From Patella vulgata (lineage: Eukaryota; Mollusca; Gastropoda; Patellidae), in contig NC_065882.2 in NCBI RefSeq assembly GCF_932274485.2, positions 35,930,593-35,994,592 on the forward strand: 64,000 nt of DNA. Reading direction: 5' to 3'. Positions 1 through 11,794 of the stretch are shown here, in pieces. The notes under the pieces are model-generated. The model saw nothing but the letters and a program-made list of their open reading frames with translations, had not been told where the DNA came from and searched no databases. The position numbers and the translations under genes were made by a program. Every line of letters starts with the position of its first letter. Position 1 is the stretch's first letter.

Positions 1-900
1 CAGTATGGTGTTTCTCACATAATTGGTTATCGCAAAAACAGAGTAAACTGAAAGCGAGTAATCTCGACTCAAACCTATAGTCTATAGCCTACTTACTACA
101 CTCGTCACTAGGCTTCCTATATTATTGTTTGTGGACGGTTTACTACTCAGTGATAAGCCTGCGCCGCAAAAAGAGGTCTCGCCTTTTATTATTAGTATAA
201 TGACTTCCTCATGTGCGGCAGGTTAGTTTGCTTCTAAAAACACTGTTTTCCGTTCCAAAAAATACAAAAGTAATTTTCTACCAGATGACAATGGTTCTTT
301 TCACCGAGACTAGATAATTTCTCTCGGTGTAAGGATATAGCTATGGATAAGTTCATACAAGGTCAATAAATCCGCGGTCACTTCGGGTCACACTGTTGAG
401 AAAATAAACCGATGGGTTTGTTTAGTAGCAAATCGAGCGTGAATCAACTGAGTTTGTACTGAAAATTTTTTGAGTGATATGTATGAACTGTCTTCACACA
501 TTCGGTTTATAATTAGCGATACACAGGTACAGTGGCAAGTGTTGTACTTCACAGACTGTTTACCTCCGAACTACCTCCGCACGAAATCCCCGATTTGGGT
601 ACTTGTTAAAAGAAAAAGAAATAGTACCTGTGCGCATGCCAGTAAAAAAAAACCTAAGAGTTCGCGCATAAAAATGCCCGAACGTACCAGGCGCCAGGTC
701 ATCTAGACAGAAATAGACGGCTCGCGCTGCATATAAGCATGTCCAGGTCATCTAGACAGAAATAGACGGCTCGCGCTGCATATAAGCATGTCCAATTTAT
801 CAAGAATTTGCTTGTCTACGATATCACCTTAGGTGGAAGTGGACGTAAAACTCCAGAAACGAACGAACGACGTCAAGAATTTGCAGTAGTATCGAATAAC
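1..900. other. Unassigned AT-rich DNA with one short tandem duplication
   Basis: I recognise no gene, RNA or transposon end here. The only clear structure is a 49-bp direct duplication: positions 696-744 and 745-793 carry the same sequence, beginning AGGTCATCTAGACAG. Short open frames run across it but have no recognisable domain, and one is read on each strand of the same stretch, so I do not call a gene. Confidence 0.6.
696..793. repeat. 49-bp tandem duplication (two copies)
   Basis: Positions 696-744 and 745-793 are direct repeats with no visible mismatch, which suggests a recent local duplication. Confidence 0.85.
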
Positions 901-1762
901 GAATTCCGCTATTTCTGTGATATATAAGATGCTATTCTTAATTTATATAATGCAATCACTCAAATATTACTTTTCTTTGAAAATTAATTCATAGAAATAC
1001 TTAATAATCTTTCAAAACTTAAGAAAAGTTCCCGATTGTATACTTCATGCATAGCGAGGCCGATTAGACTCTATACGCGGTATTGCGTGATGAATTTCCG
1101 TGTTTTTGGGATATATAGTATAATGTCCTTAATATAAGTAAAACGTTCGAAAGAAATATGATTATTTTATGAAAATCAATTAAAAAAATATCCCCCAAAT
1201 CTTTTAAACGTAAGAAAAAGTCCCACTGCTAAGCGAGGCCGATTGTATACTTCATGCAACGCGAGGCCGAATTGACTCTATACGCGGTATTGCATTTCTG
1301 TGTTTCTGGGATATATAGTATAATGTCCTTAATATACGTAAAACGCTCAGAAGAAATATGATTATTTTATCAAAATCAATTAAAAAAATAACCCTCAAAT
1401 CATTTAAACATAAGAAAAAGGCTGACTGCTAAGCGATGCCGATTGTATACTTCATGTGGTATACTGCGATGAATTCCGCTATTTCTGTGATATATATGAT
1501 ATTATTCTTAATTTATATAATACAATCACTCAAATATTACTTTTCTGTGAAAATTAATTCATAGAAATACTTTAAAATCTTTCAAAACTTAAGAAAAAGT
1601 CCCACTGCTAAGCGAGGCCGATTGTAGACTTCATGCATAGAGAGGCCGATTATGCTCTATACGCGACATTGGGTGATGAATTTCTGGGATATTTTCTATA
1701 ATGTCCTTAATATACGTAAAACATTCGAAAGAAATATGATTATTTTATCAAAATCAATTGAA
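900..1762. repeat. Degenerate tandem array, two alternating modules (left part)
   Basis: Two modules alternate. Module a, around ATTCTTAATTTATATAATRC, occurs near 930 and 1495, and again near 3045. Module b, around TATAATGTCCTTAATATACG, occurs near 1120, 1320 and 1690, and again near 3240. Each is joined by variants of GCGAGGCCGATT and TATACGCGGTATTG. Copies are diverged, with small indels, so this is an old array. It continues on the far side of the F1 element that splits it, which makes its intact copies useful empty-site references. Confidence 0.75.
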
Positions 1763-2921
1763 ACAAGCCAACAGTGAGGCTGATGTCCCCCGCCGAAATT
1801 GCAAAATAAATAGATGACACATATTAATTAATCGCACATTTATTTTTTTCACTAAGTTTCATCACTCTCTATCAGATAGAATCAAGATTATCTTGTCCCA
1901 AACCATCGACAAATGAAATCGATTAGCTCTGCTTAGCTTCAGCTCGAAATGTTAATTATTGAACTCAGTCAAGACATTCACCTAATGAACATCTACATAT
2001 ACATCAAGTTTAAACATTCACCTAATAGACACCTATGCCAAGTTTGAACATTCTACCTCAATTAGAAGGAGAGTTATTGTGTTCCAAAGTTCTACCAATC
2101 AAATTGCTTATCACTCTGCTTACCCTCAGCAAAAAATGTTCATTATCGAACTTAGTTAAGGTATTCATATAATAAATCTATACACCAAGTTTCATCAATC
2201 TCACTTAATTAGAACTAAAGTTATCGTGTCCCAAAGCATCAACCAATCAAATTGCTTATCTCTGCTTACCCTAAGCGGAAAATGCTCATCTTCGAACTCC
2301 ATCAAGGCATTGACCTAATCAACACATACACCAAGTTTGAACATTCTAGCTCAATTAGGAAGAGAGTTATCGTGCCCCAAAGTATCAACCAATCAAATTG
2401 CTTATCTCTGCTTACCCTAAGCGGAAAATGCTCATCTTCGAACTCCATCAAGGCATTGACCTAATAAACACATACACCAAGTTTGAACGTTCTAGCTCAA
2501 TTAAAAGTTATCGTGTCCCAAAGCATCAACCAATCAAATTGCTTATCTCTGCTTACCCTAAGCGGAAAATGCTCATCTTCGAACTCCATCAAGGCATTGA
2601 CCTAATCAACACATACACCAAGTTTGAACATTCTAGCCCAATTAGGAAGAGTGTTATCGTGTCCCAAAGCATCAACCAATCAAATTGCTTATCTCTGCTT
2701 ACCCTAAGCGGAAAATGCTCATCTTCGAACTCCATCAAGGCATTGACCTAATAAACACATACACCAAGTTTGAACATTCTAGCTCAATTAGGAAGAGAGT
2801 TATTGTGTCCCAAAAAGTGTGACGGACGGACAGACGGACGGACGGACGGACAGACAGACAGACAGACAGACGGACGAACCCATTTTAATAGTCCCCTGCT
2901 TTCTTCGAAAGGCGGGGGACA
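1763..2921 (+). mobile_element. F1 element copy 1: non-autonomous element with TGTCCCCCGCC inverted ends
   Basis: The 5' end reads ACAAGCCAACAGTGAGGCTGA, with AGCC able to pair with GGCT, followed by TGTCCCCCGCC at 1784-1794. The 3' end is the exact inverse, GGCGGGGGACA at 2911-2921, and forms a hairpin with GTCCCCTGCTTTC just before it. Between lie diverged copies of a core monomer, then four close copies about 146 bp apart (landmark ATTGCTTATCTCTGC at about 2251, 2397, 2538 and 2684). A GGAC/CAGA microsatellite (about 2820-2877) sits immediately before the 3' hairpin. No transposase or helicase is encoded. The layout matches Helentron-associated non-autonomous elements (Pearl-like elements of bivalves are similar); a long MITE is the alternative. 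Confidence 0.75.
2251..2815 (+). repeat. Core tandem monomers of F1 copy 1 (~146 bp)
   Basis: Four adjacent monomers share the order CAAATTGCTTATCTCTG, TACCCTAAGCGGAAAATG, AACTCCATCAAGGCATTGA, CACCAAGTTTGAAC. One monomer is about 5 bp shorter. Open frames through the monomers are by-products of the repeat and are not genes. Confidence 0.85.
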
Positions 2922-3411
2922 AAAATATCCCCCAAATCTTTTAAACATAAGAAATAGTCACACTGCTAAGCGAGGCCGATTGTATACCTCATGTGGTATA
3001 GTGCGATGAATTCCGCTATTTCTGTGATATATGTGATATTATTCTTAATTTATTTAATACAATCACTTAAATATAATATTTCTATGAAAATTAATTCATA
3101 GAAATACTTTATAATCTTCCAAAATTAAGAAAAAGTCCAACTGCTAAGCGAGGTCGATTGTATACTTAATGCATAGCGAGGCCGATTAGGCTCTATACGC
3201 GGTATTGGATGATAAATTTCCGTGTTTCTGGGATATAATATAGTATAATGTCCTTAATATACGTATTTAACGTTCAAAAGAAATATGATTATTTTATCAA
3301 AATCAATTGAAAAAAATATCCCCCAAATCTTTTAAACAAAAGAAAAAGGCTGATTGCATTGCGAGGCCGATTGGGGGTTCTATGCGTAGTACAGTGCGAT
3401 AGAATTTCTAG
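2922..3411. repeat. Degenerate tandem array (right part)
   Basis: The array of 900-1762 resumes immediately after the F1 element, with ATATCCCCCAAATC, modules a and b, and the GCGAGGCCGATT link. The copy at about 3300-3325 keeps the uninterrupted sequence at the point where F1 entered the other copy. Confidence 0.75.
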
Positions 3412-3588
3412 TTATTATTAGGCTTTCAGACTTTGTATGAAAGACTATTGTTTTTACTAAAATTATTATTAGGCTTCAGACTTTGTCTGAAAGACTATTG
3501 TTTTTACTAAAATTATTATTAGGCTTTCAGACTTTTGTCTGAAAGCCTATTGTGATTAATAAAATTATTAGGCTTTCAGACTTTCGTC
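3412..3588 (-). repeat. Tandem hairpin modules (~51 bp) at the left edge of the large array
   Basis: Three full modules and a cut fourth each read GGCTTTCAGAC, a short loop, GTCTGAAAGCC (or variants), then TATTGTTTTTACTAAAATTA and TTATTATTA. The arms pair to an 11-bp stem. Read on the minus strand this is an (AAT)n tract followed by a terminal hairpin, the same order as the 3' ends of F1 and F2, so I take these as tandem 3' ends of a minus-strand element family. Confidence 0.65.
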
Positions 3589-5688
3589 AAATTTGACCTA
3601 CGTTTTTGGATACCTGAAGACCATCCGATACCAGAAATATAAGTTTCATTCCGAGTTATCGCCCTTTATTTTTCGATTTTTTTCGAATTTTCTGCCCATT
3701 TCCCAACCCTTATATTTTTGGGAAAGGATAAATCGATAGTTCTGAAATTCCTGGAACATAAAGCTATATAGTCAGACCGCTCCATAAAGCAATTTGAAAA
3801 ACGATCCGGAAACCGGGAGTAGTCGAAATAATGATAGATATTTCGAAAAAAATGCAAAAAATGGGTGTTTTGGGGAAAAACTTGATTTCTCCGTCCAGTA
3901 TTAATGGATTAAACGAATTAAACTTTCGTTGAGTGGCCCGAGGAATGGACTGTCGAATGATGCCCAATTTATACGGATACTGTTACCAAGCAGCAAAATA
4001 TGACAAGCAGAAAATCAAGTATTTTCTGATTTGGAGCGCATTTGGACGCCTGTATCTCGAAATCTTAACCGCAACTTTTTTTTTTACTTTCTCTATCGAG
4101 AGTCCATTCGATAGTCTTGTGAATTATGCCATCCAATAAGACTTTGAAATGTCTGGAATACGATAAAAAAAGGGACTGAAAATCGAAAAAAGTCGAAAAA
4201 TCGTGAAATTTTGGAAAATGCCCTATTACTTTATTATTTAAACAAATTTTTACAAAAAGATTACAGATTCGGATAGCTGACCTAATTATGATTCTAACGA
4301 TGTATAATATGTATTGAGTTATTGAAATTTAATTTTCGATATTTTGCATTTTTGGCACCGGAAGTATTCAAAAAATGTAAATTAATTGCCCAAACTGGTT
4401 ATTAAAACTATTCCGACAATAATCTCCATACCGGAAGTATTCAAAAAATGTAAAAAAAAGGTTAAAAAATTGTCGCTCTTGCGAAAAGCTGGATTTCTCG
4501 GTCAGATATTACAGGACCAAAAGAAGTAAAGTGTCTTTAAATAGCCCCATTAATGGACTATTATATGGCAACTCAATGGTACGATTTCGATGGTTAGAAA
4601 ATAAATTGTGGTACGCCGAAAATCTAGTATTTTCCGTTTTTGGAGCCTTTTTAGACGTCTTTTTCTCGAAAACGACAACTCCTATTTTTCTAAAACTTTT
4701 TTAACGCAGAATCCTATGGGTGGGCTGTGGCGTGAGTCCAACAATAAAAGCATTGAAATAAAATAAGTTGTCCAAAAAGAGCCTCAATCTTGGAAAAAAG
4801 TTGAAAAATCCTTAGATTACTGAAAATGATCTTCTAATTTTCTTTCTTTGGAAAACAGCTGAATGAATTATTCTGAAACTTCTTGTACAGAAGGTAAGGT
4901 AACCAAACAACTTGTTAAAGCTATCCCGACAATGATCCAGAAAACGGAAGTAGTCGAAAAAATTTCGGATATTTTGAGAAAAAAAAACCCGTAAAAATAA
5001 AAAAAAAATGGAGATCTTGCGAAAAAAAGTGATTAATACGCCAGATTTCACCGAATCAAAACAACTAAAGTGTCATTGGATAGTTCGAACAATGGACAAT
5101 CTTATGAGATCTAAATGGTAAAAATTCGCCGGTTAGGCAATATATAATGGAACGCTGAAAATCTATTATTTTCCTTTTTGGAGCCTATTCAGACGCTTTT
5201 ATTTCGAAAACTTCTCTTATTTCCTTTCTTAAACTTCTGTTACTTAGAGTCCTAACGGTGGTCTATGGTGTGAATCCAAATTTAAAAGCCTCAATATAGT
5301 ATAAATGGTCCAAAGGGGCCACAATCTTTGAAAAGAAGTCGAAAAATCGTTATATCTGTAAATCTGCTTCTAATGGTATAAGGGAGGTAAAACTGTCCAA
5401 TGGATCTTTCTGAAACTTCTGGTACAGGAAAATAAGTTCCCATACCACTTGTTAAATCTATCCCGATAATGATCCGTAAACAGGAAGTAGTCAAATAAAT
5501 ATTCGATATTTAAAAAAAAAAAGACAGTAAACAAAATCGGTGCTCTTGCAACAATCGGGATTTCACCATTGGGTGTGACCGGATCAAAACATCTAAAGTA
5601 TCGTTTGGTAGCTCGATAAATGGGCTATTGTATGACACACTTCCTGTCTGATTCCTGAAAGCCGGTTTAGTGCTGCTTGCAGGTCTAG
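3589..5688. repeat. Higher-order array unit 0 (head missing)
   Basis: This unit lacks the head beginning CCGCTGCAGCC and starts in the middle of the first subunit (TTTGACCTACGTTTTTGG). It ends with the unit tail GCTTGCAGGTCTAG. It shares with unit 3 the internal join TTTGGCACCGGAAGTATTC, which removes about 100 bp present in units 1 and 2, so units 0 and 3 are close relatives. Repeated open frames (for example beginning MARGMDCRMMPN) recur in every unit, decay freely and carry no domain, so they are not called as genes. Confidence 0.7.
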
Positions 5689-6007
5689 TTATTATTATTA
5701 GGCTTTCAGACTTTCGTCTGAAAGACTATTGTTTTTACTAAAATTATTATTTCGCTTTCAGACTATTGTTTTTACTAAAATTATTATTATTATTAGTCTT
5801 TCAGACAAAGTAAAGACTATTGTTTTTACTAAAATTATTATTAGGCTTTCAGACTTTCGTCTGAAAGCCTATTGTGATTACTAAAATTATTATTAGGCTT
5901 TCAGACTTTTGTATGAAAACCTATTGTGATTACTAAAATTATTATTGGGCTTTCAGACTTTGAAAGACTATTGTTTTTACTAAAATTATTATTATTATTA
6001 TTATTTT
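5689..6007 (-). repeat. Tandem hairpin modules between array units 0 and 1
   Basis: About six modules of ~50 bp start near 5699, 5754, 5797, 5846, 5897 and 5948. The best ones (5699 and 5846) keep a near-perfect 11-bp stem around a TTTC loop; others have lost pairing. They are spaced by (ATT)n and join the tail of one unit to the head of the next. Confidence 0.7.
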
Positions 6008-8481
6008 CCGCTGCAGCCTATTTCTCCATGATCGGAAACAGATATCGATCTGGAACCAAATTTTCTATTGGGAAACCTTGTGGTGGCTACTCCATAAAAC
6101 AATTTTGAAACTTCTGCGCAGACCGGAAGTGGCCGGATTTTGTGCGGTGCATAAAAATTAAAAAACGGCGTAGCTTCGTCAATTCTGTACCTATTTTCAT
6201 ACAAATGACATTTTCAGAAACCCTGAGTCTTTTCTCGGACGATAGCAGTTGAAAATTTCGAAATTTCGAAACTTCGTCGCTGACTTCTAGCGTTCGAAAA
6301 ATGAAAATTTTTGTTTAACTAACAATTTTTGTTATTTTTCAAAATTTTCAAATTTGACCTACATTTTTGGATACCTAAAGACTATCCGATTCCAGAAATA
6401 TAATTTTCATTCAGAGTTATCGCCCTTTATTTTTCGATTTTTTTCGGATTTTCTGCCCATTTCCCAACCCTTACATTTTTGGGAAAGGATAAATCGATAG
6501 TTCTGAAATTCCTGGAACATAAAGCTATATAGTCAGACCGCTGCATAAAGCAATTTCAAAAACGATCCGGAAACCGGAAGTAGTCGAAATAATGATAGAT
6601 ATTTCGAAAAAAATGCAAAAAATGGGTGTTTTGGGGAAAAACTTGATTTCTCCGTCCAGTATCAATGGATTAAACGAATTAAACTTTCGTTGAGTGGCCC
6701 GAGGAATGGACTGTCGAATGATGCCCAATTTATACGGATACTGTTACCAAGCAGCAAAATATGACAAGCAGAAAATCAAGTATTTTCTGATTTGGAGCGT
6801 TTTTGGACGCCTGTATCTCGAAATCTTAACCGCAACTCTTTTTTTTAACTTTCTCTATCGAGAGTCTATTCGATAGTCTTGTGAATTATGCCATCCAATA
6901 AGACTTTGAAATGTCTGGAATACGATAAAAAAAAGGGACTGAAAATCGAAAAAATTCGAAAAATCGTGAAATTTTGCAAAATGCTCTATTACTTTATTAT
7001 TTAAACACATTTTTACAAAAAGATTACAGATTCGGATAGCTGACCTAATTACGATTCTAATGATGTATAATATGAATTTTGACATTTTTGCATTTTTGGC
7101 ACCTTTGAACATAGTTTTTCTCAGGGTCATTTTATCTGATCAGATAATGTAATATATCATTACAGAGCCCTGCCGCTATTTAATTGCCCAAACTGGTTAT
7201 TAAAACTATTCCGACAATAATCTCCATACCGGAAGTATTCAAATAATGAAAAAAAAGGTTAAAAAATTGTCGCTCTTGCGAAAAGCTGGATTTGTCGGTC
7301 AGATATTACCGGACCAAAAGAAGTAAAGTGTCTTTGGATAGCCCCATTAATGGACTATTATATGGCATCTCAATGGTACAATTTCGATGGTTAGAAAATA
7401 AATTGTGGTACGCCGAAAATCTAGTATTTTCCGTTTTTGGAGCCATTTTAGACGTCTTTTTCTCGAAAACGACAACTCCGATTTTCCTGAAACTTTTTTA
7501 ACGCAGAGTCCTATGGGTGGGCTATGGCGTGAGTCCAACAATAAAAGCATTGAAATAACATAAGTTGTCAAAAAAGAGCCTCAATCTTGGAAAAAAGTTG
7601 AAAAATCCTTACATTACTGAAAATGATCTTCTAATTTTCTTTCTTTGGAAAACAGCTGAATGGATTATTCTGAGACTTCTTGTACAGAAGGTAAGGTAAC
7701 CAAACAACTTGTTAAAGCTATCCCGACAATGATCCAGAAAACGGAAGTAGTCGAAAAAATTTCGGATATTTTGAGAAAAAAAACGTAAAAATTAAAAAAA
7801 ATGGAGATCTTGCGAAAAAAGTGATTACTACGCCAGATTTCACCGAATCAAAACAACTAAAGTGTAATTGGATAGTTCCAACAATGGACAATCTTATGAG
7901 ATCTAAATGGTAAAAATTCGCGGGTTAGGCAATATATAATGGAACGCTGAAAATATATTATTTTCCTTTTTGGAGCCTATTCAGACGCCTTTATTTCAAA
8001 AACTTCTCTTATTTCCTTTCTTACACTTCTGTTACTTAGAGTCCTAACTGTGGTCTATGGTGTGAATCCAAATTTAAAAGCCTCAATATAGTATAAATGG
8101 TCCAAAAGAGCCACAATCTTTGAAAAGAAGTCGAAAAATCGTTATATCTGTAAATTTGCTTCTAATGGTATAAGGGAGGTAAAACTGTCCAATGGATTTT
8201 TCTGAAACTTCTGGTACAGGAAATTAAGTTCCCATACCACTTGTTAAATCTATCCCGATAATGATCCGTAAACAGGAAGTAGTCAAATAAATATTCGATA
8301 TTTAAAAAATTAAAAGACAGTAAAAAAAATCGGTGCTCTTGCAACAATCGGGATTTCACCGTCGGGTGTGACCGGATCAAAACATCTAAAGTATCGTTTG
8401 GTAGCTCGATAAATGGGCTATTGTATGACACACTTCCTGTCTGATTCCTGAAAGCCGGTTCAGTGATGCTTGCAGGTCTAG
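6008..8481. repeat. Higher-order array unit 1 (2,474 bp, reference unit)
   Basis: This is the simplest complete unit, from head CCGCTGCAGCC to tail GGTCTAG followed by (ATT)n. Inside are five diverged subunits, each marked by a CCGGAAGT-like word: 6123, 6574, 7229, 7742 (CGGAAGT) and 8273 (CAGGAAGT). After each marker come the same elements in the same order: a GATATTT-A-rich stretch, a CTTGCGAAAA line, GATTTCNCC, a (T)AATGGACNAT line, TATTTTCNGTTTTTGGAGC, and a GAGTCC line. The unit is therefore itself an old tandem of ~0.5 kb pieces. No coding potential is evident. Confidence 0.75.
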
Positions 8482-10563
8482 TTATTATTATATTTTACCG
8501 CTGCAGCCTATTTCTCCATGATCGGAAACAGATATCGATCTGGAACCAAATTTTCTATCGGGAAATTAGGTGATGGCTACTCCTTAAAACAATTTAGAAA
8601 CTTCTGCGCAGACCGGAAGTGGCCGAATTTCGTGCGGTGCATAAAAATTAAAAAACGACCGTAGCTTCGTCAATTCTGTACCTATTTTCATACAAATGAC
8701 ATTTTCAGAAACCCTGAGTCTTTTCTCGGACGATAGCAGTTGAAAATTTCGAAATTTCGAAACTTTGTCGCTGACTTCTAGCTTTCGAAAAATGAAAAAT
8801 TTTGTTTAAGAAACAATTTTTTTTATTTTTCAAAATTTTCAAATTTGACCTACATTTTTGGATACCTGAAGACCATCCGATACCAAAAATGTAAGTTTCA
8901 TTCCGAGTTATCGTCCTTTATTTTTCGATTTTTTTCGAATTTTCTGCCCATTTCCCAACCCTTATATTTTTTGGAAAGGATAAATCGATAGTTCTGAAAT
9001 TCCTGGAACATAAAGCTATATAGTCAGACCGGTGCATAAAGCAATTTTAAAAACGATCCGGAAACCGGAAGTAGTCGAAATAATGATAGATATTTCGAAA
9101 AAAACGCAAAAAATGGGTGTTTTGGGGAAAAACTTGATTTCTCCGTCCAGCTTTCGTTGAGTGGCCCGAGGAATGGACTGTCGTATGATGCCCAATTTAT
9201 ACGGATACTATGACCAAGCAGCAAAATATGACAAGCTGAAAATCACGTATTTTCTGATTTGGAGCGTTTTTGGACGCCTGTATCTCGAAATCTTAACCGC
9301 AACTTTTTTTTAACTTTCTCTATCGAGAGTCCATTCGATAGTCTTGTGAATTATGCCATCCAATAAGACTTTGAAATGTCTGGAATACGATAAAAAAGGG
9401 ACTGAAAATCGAAAAAAGTCGAAAAATCGTGAAATTTTGCAAAATGCTCTATTACTTTATTATTTAAACACATTTTTACAAAAAGATTACAGATTCGGAT
9501 AGCTGACCTAATTACGATTCTAACGATGTATAATATGTATTGAGTTATTGAAATTTAATTTTCGATATTTTGACATTTTTGCATTTTTGGCACCTTTGAA
9601 CATAGGATTTCTCAGGGTCATTTTATCTGATCAGATAATGTAATATATCATTACAGAGCCCTGCCGCTATTTAATTTCCCAAACTGGTTATTAAAACTAT
9701 TCCGACAATAATCTCCATACCGGAAGTATTCAAAAAATGAAAAAAAAAAGGTTAAAATATTGTCGCTCTTGCGAAAAGCTGGATTTCTCGGTCAGATATT
9801 ACTGGACCAAAAGAAGTAAAGTGTCTTTGGATAGCCCCATTAATGGACTATTATATGGCATCTCAATGGTATGATTTCGATGGTTAGAAAATAAATTGTG
9901 GTACGCCGAAAATCTAGTATTTTCCGTTTTTGGAGCCTTTTTAGACGTCTTTTTCTCGAACACGACAACTCCGATTTTCTGAAACTTTTTTTTAACGCAG
10001 AGTCCTATCGGTAGTCTGTGGCGTGAATCCAAAAGGAAAAGGTTTGAAATAATATAAGGGGTCCAAAAATGGCCCCAATCTTTGAAAAAAGTTGAAAAAT
10101 CGTTAAATTAATGAAAATGTTCTTTTATTTATCTTTTTTACAAAAAACTACTGAATAGATGTTTCTGACACTTCTGTTACAGAAAGTTAGGTATCTAAAC
10201 AAATTGTTAAAACTATTTCGACGATGATCCAAAAACCGGAAGTAGTCGAAAAAATATCCGATATTTTTGAAAAAAAAACGTAAAAAGTAAAAGAAGTGGT
10301 GATCTTGTGAAAAAGTGATTACTATGCCAGATTTCACCGAATCAAAACAACTAAAGTATCATTGTATATCCTGATTAATGGACGATTTTATGACATCTAA
10401 ATGGTAAAAATTTGCTGGTTAGGCAATACATTATGGGACGCTGAAAATCTTGTATTTTCCTTTTTGGAGCCTATTCAGACGCTTTTATTTCGCAAACTAC
10501 TCTTAATTCATTTCATAAACTTCTGTTACTTGGAGTCCTAGGGTGGTCTAGCCTTAATATATA

Positions 10564-10792
10564 CTCATGTCCAAAAGAAAGTATACGCTGTGCATTTCAT
10601 ACTGCATCAACCAAAGTCGTTTTTCCATTCTACGCGGTATTTGGGTACAATTTCAATTTGTTTCACCTTTTGTTGCTTAGAATCGTTGAGTTTGGATGCA
10701 AGAGACAAGCTCAGTAATGTTTTATCAATTGTTTTTAATCTAAACAAAACTTAGACATATTTTTAGTGTGTATACTTTCTTTTGGACATCAG
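10564..10792. mobile_element. Tc1/mariner-like MITE
   Basis: A 229-bp insertion has 23-bp inverted ends: left CTCATGTCCAAAAGAAAGTA (10564 onward) and right the inverse of CTGATGTCCAAAAGAAAGTA (ending 10792), with one mismatch. TA dinucleotides flank both ends. The paralogous units read CTCAATATAGTATAAATGG without it, so the empty site is visible in the window. It encodes nothing. TA target and terminal sequence fit Tc1/mariner. Confidence 0.75.
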
Positions 10793-10999
10793 TATAGTAT
10801 AAATGTTCCAAAAAGGGCCCCAATCTTTGAAAAAAAGTCGAAAAATCGTTATATTTGTATCTGTACTATAAGGGTATTAGGGAGGTAACTATCTCTAAGC
10901 ACGGTGGAATCCGGCTACTAATTATTAGTCTCTATCATCCAGAAAAATATTCTACGAATATTAGTCTGGATCCGTTGTCAATATTTGAGAAAAATTGGC

Positions 11000-11643
11000 T
11001 AGATAATCCAGTCTTTTACATTATCCAAGGGAGGTAACTCCTCTTAAAACCAGATGTTTACGCCCACGAAATTAATTTAAGAATGTCATTTCAAAAAATC
11101 CATTTGATTGCATGCCAGTTCAATATCTAACACTCAATTTTTTTTGTAAAAGTTCTCTCTTCATGGGCCATATCTATGCTTTTAAAATTAATCCTAATTC
11201 GTCTTCACGATTCATGTTTGTTTATATCTTTGCAAGAATTATGGGATTTATTGTGGGAAACGGCGCAACTCTTAGTTGACTTTGGCTAAAGAGACTGGAT
11301 AATCAACCACATTAAAAACCAAACTCCCGGTAACGCATGGGTTTTCTCCCACTAGACAATCCGGTCTTTTACATTATCCAAGGAAGGTAACTCCTCTTAA
11401 AACCAGATGTTTACGCCCACGAAATTAATTTAAGAATGTCATTTCAAAAAATCCATTTGATTGCATGCCAGTTCAATATCTAACACTCAATTTTTTTTGT
11501 AAAAGTTCTCTCTTCATGGGCCATATCTATGCTTTTAAAATTAATCCTAATTCGTCGTCACGATTCAAGTTTCTTTATATCAATGCAAGAATTATGGGAT
11601 TTATTGTGGGAAGGGGTGCAACTCTTAGTTGACTTTGGCTAAA
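11000..11643. repeat. 353-bp tandem duplication
   Basis: The stretch from TAGATAATCCAGTCTTTTAC (11000) to GACTTTGGCTAAA recurs from 11353 with few differences. Both copies hold the GGAGGTAACTCCTC word and an AATTTTTTTTGTAAAAG run. The duplication looks younger than the surrounding array. Confidence 0.8.
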
Positions 11644-11794
11644 TCGGCCGTGGTTTCGCCTATTCTTTACCTATTTTAAAACAATTCACAATTTTGGAAA
11701 CCCTGAATCTTTTCCGAGACAATGGCTATCTCACATTTTTTAATTTCGAACATTCATCTATGGCTTTTGTCGTTCGAAATTTGAAAATTCAAAT

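Noticed and set aside
2252-2751. Open frame with repeated LISAYPKRKMLIFELHQGID
   Set aside because: Tandem F1 core monomers (also at 33257-33756). Repeats in protein merely mirror the DNA period, and most frames are broken by single-copy variants.
3933-4139. Recurring open frame beginning MARGMDCRMMPNLYGYC (also at 6694 and 14222) and its antisense partner
   Set aside because: They recur because the array unit recurs. Length varies with each copy's indels, sense and antisense are both open, and no domain or compositional bias suggests protein.
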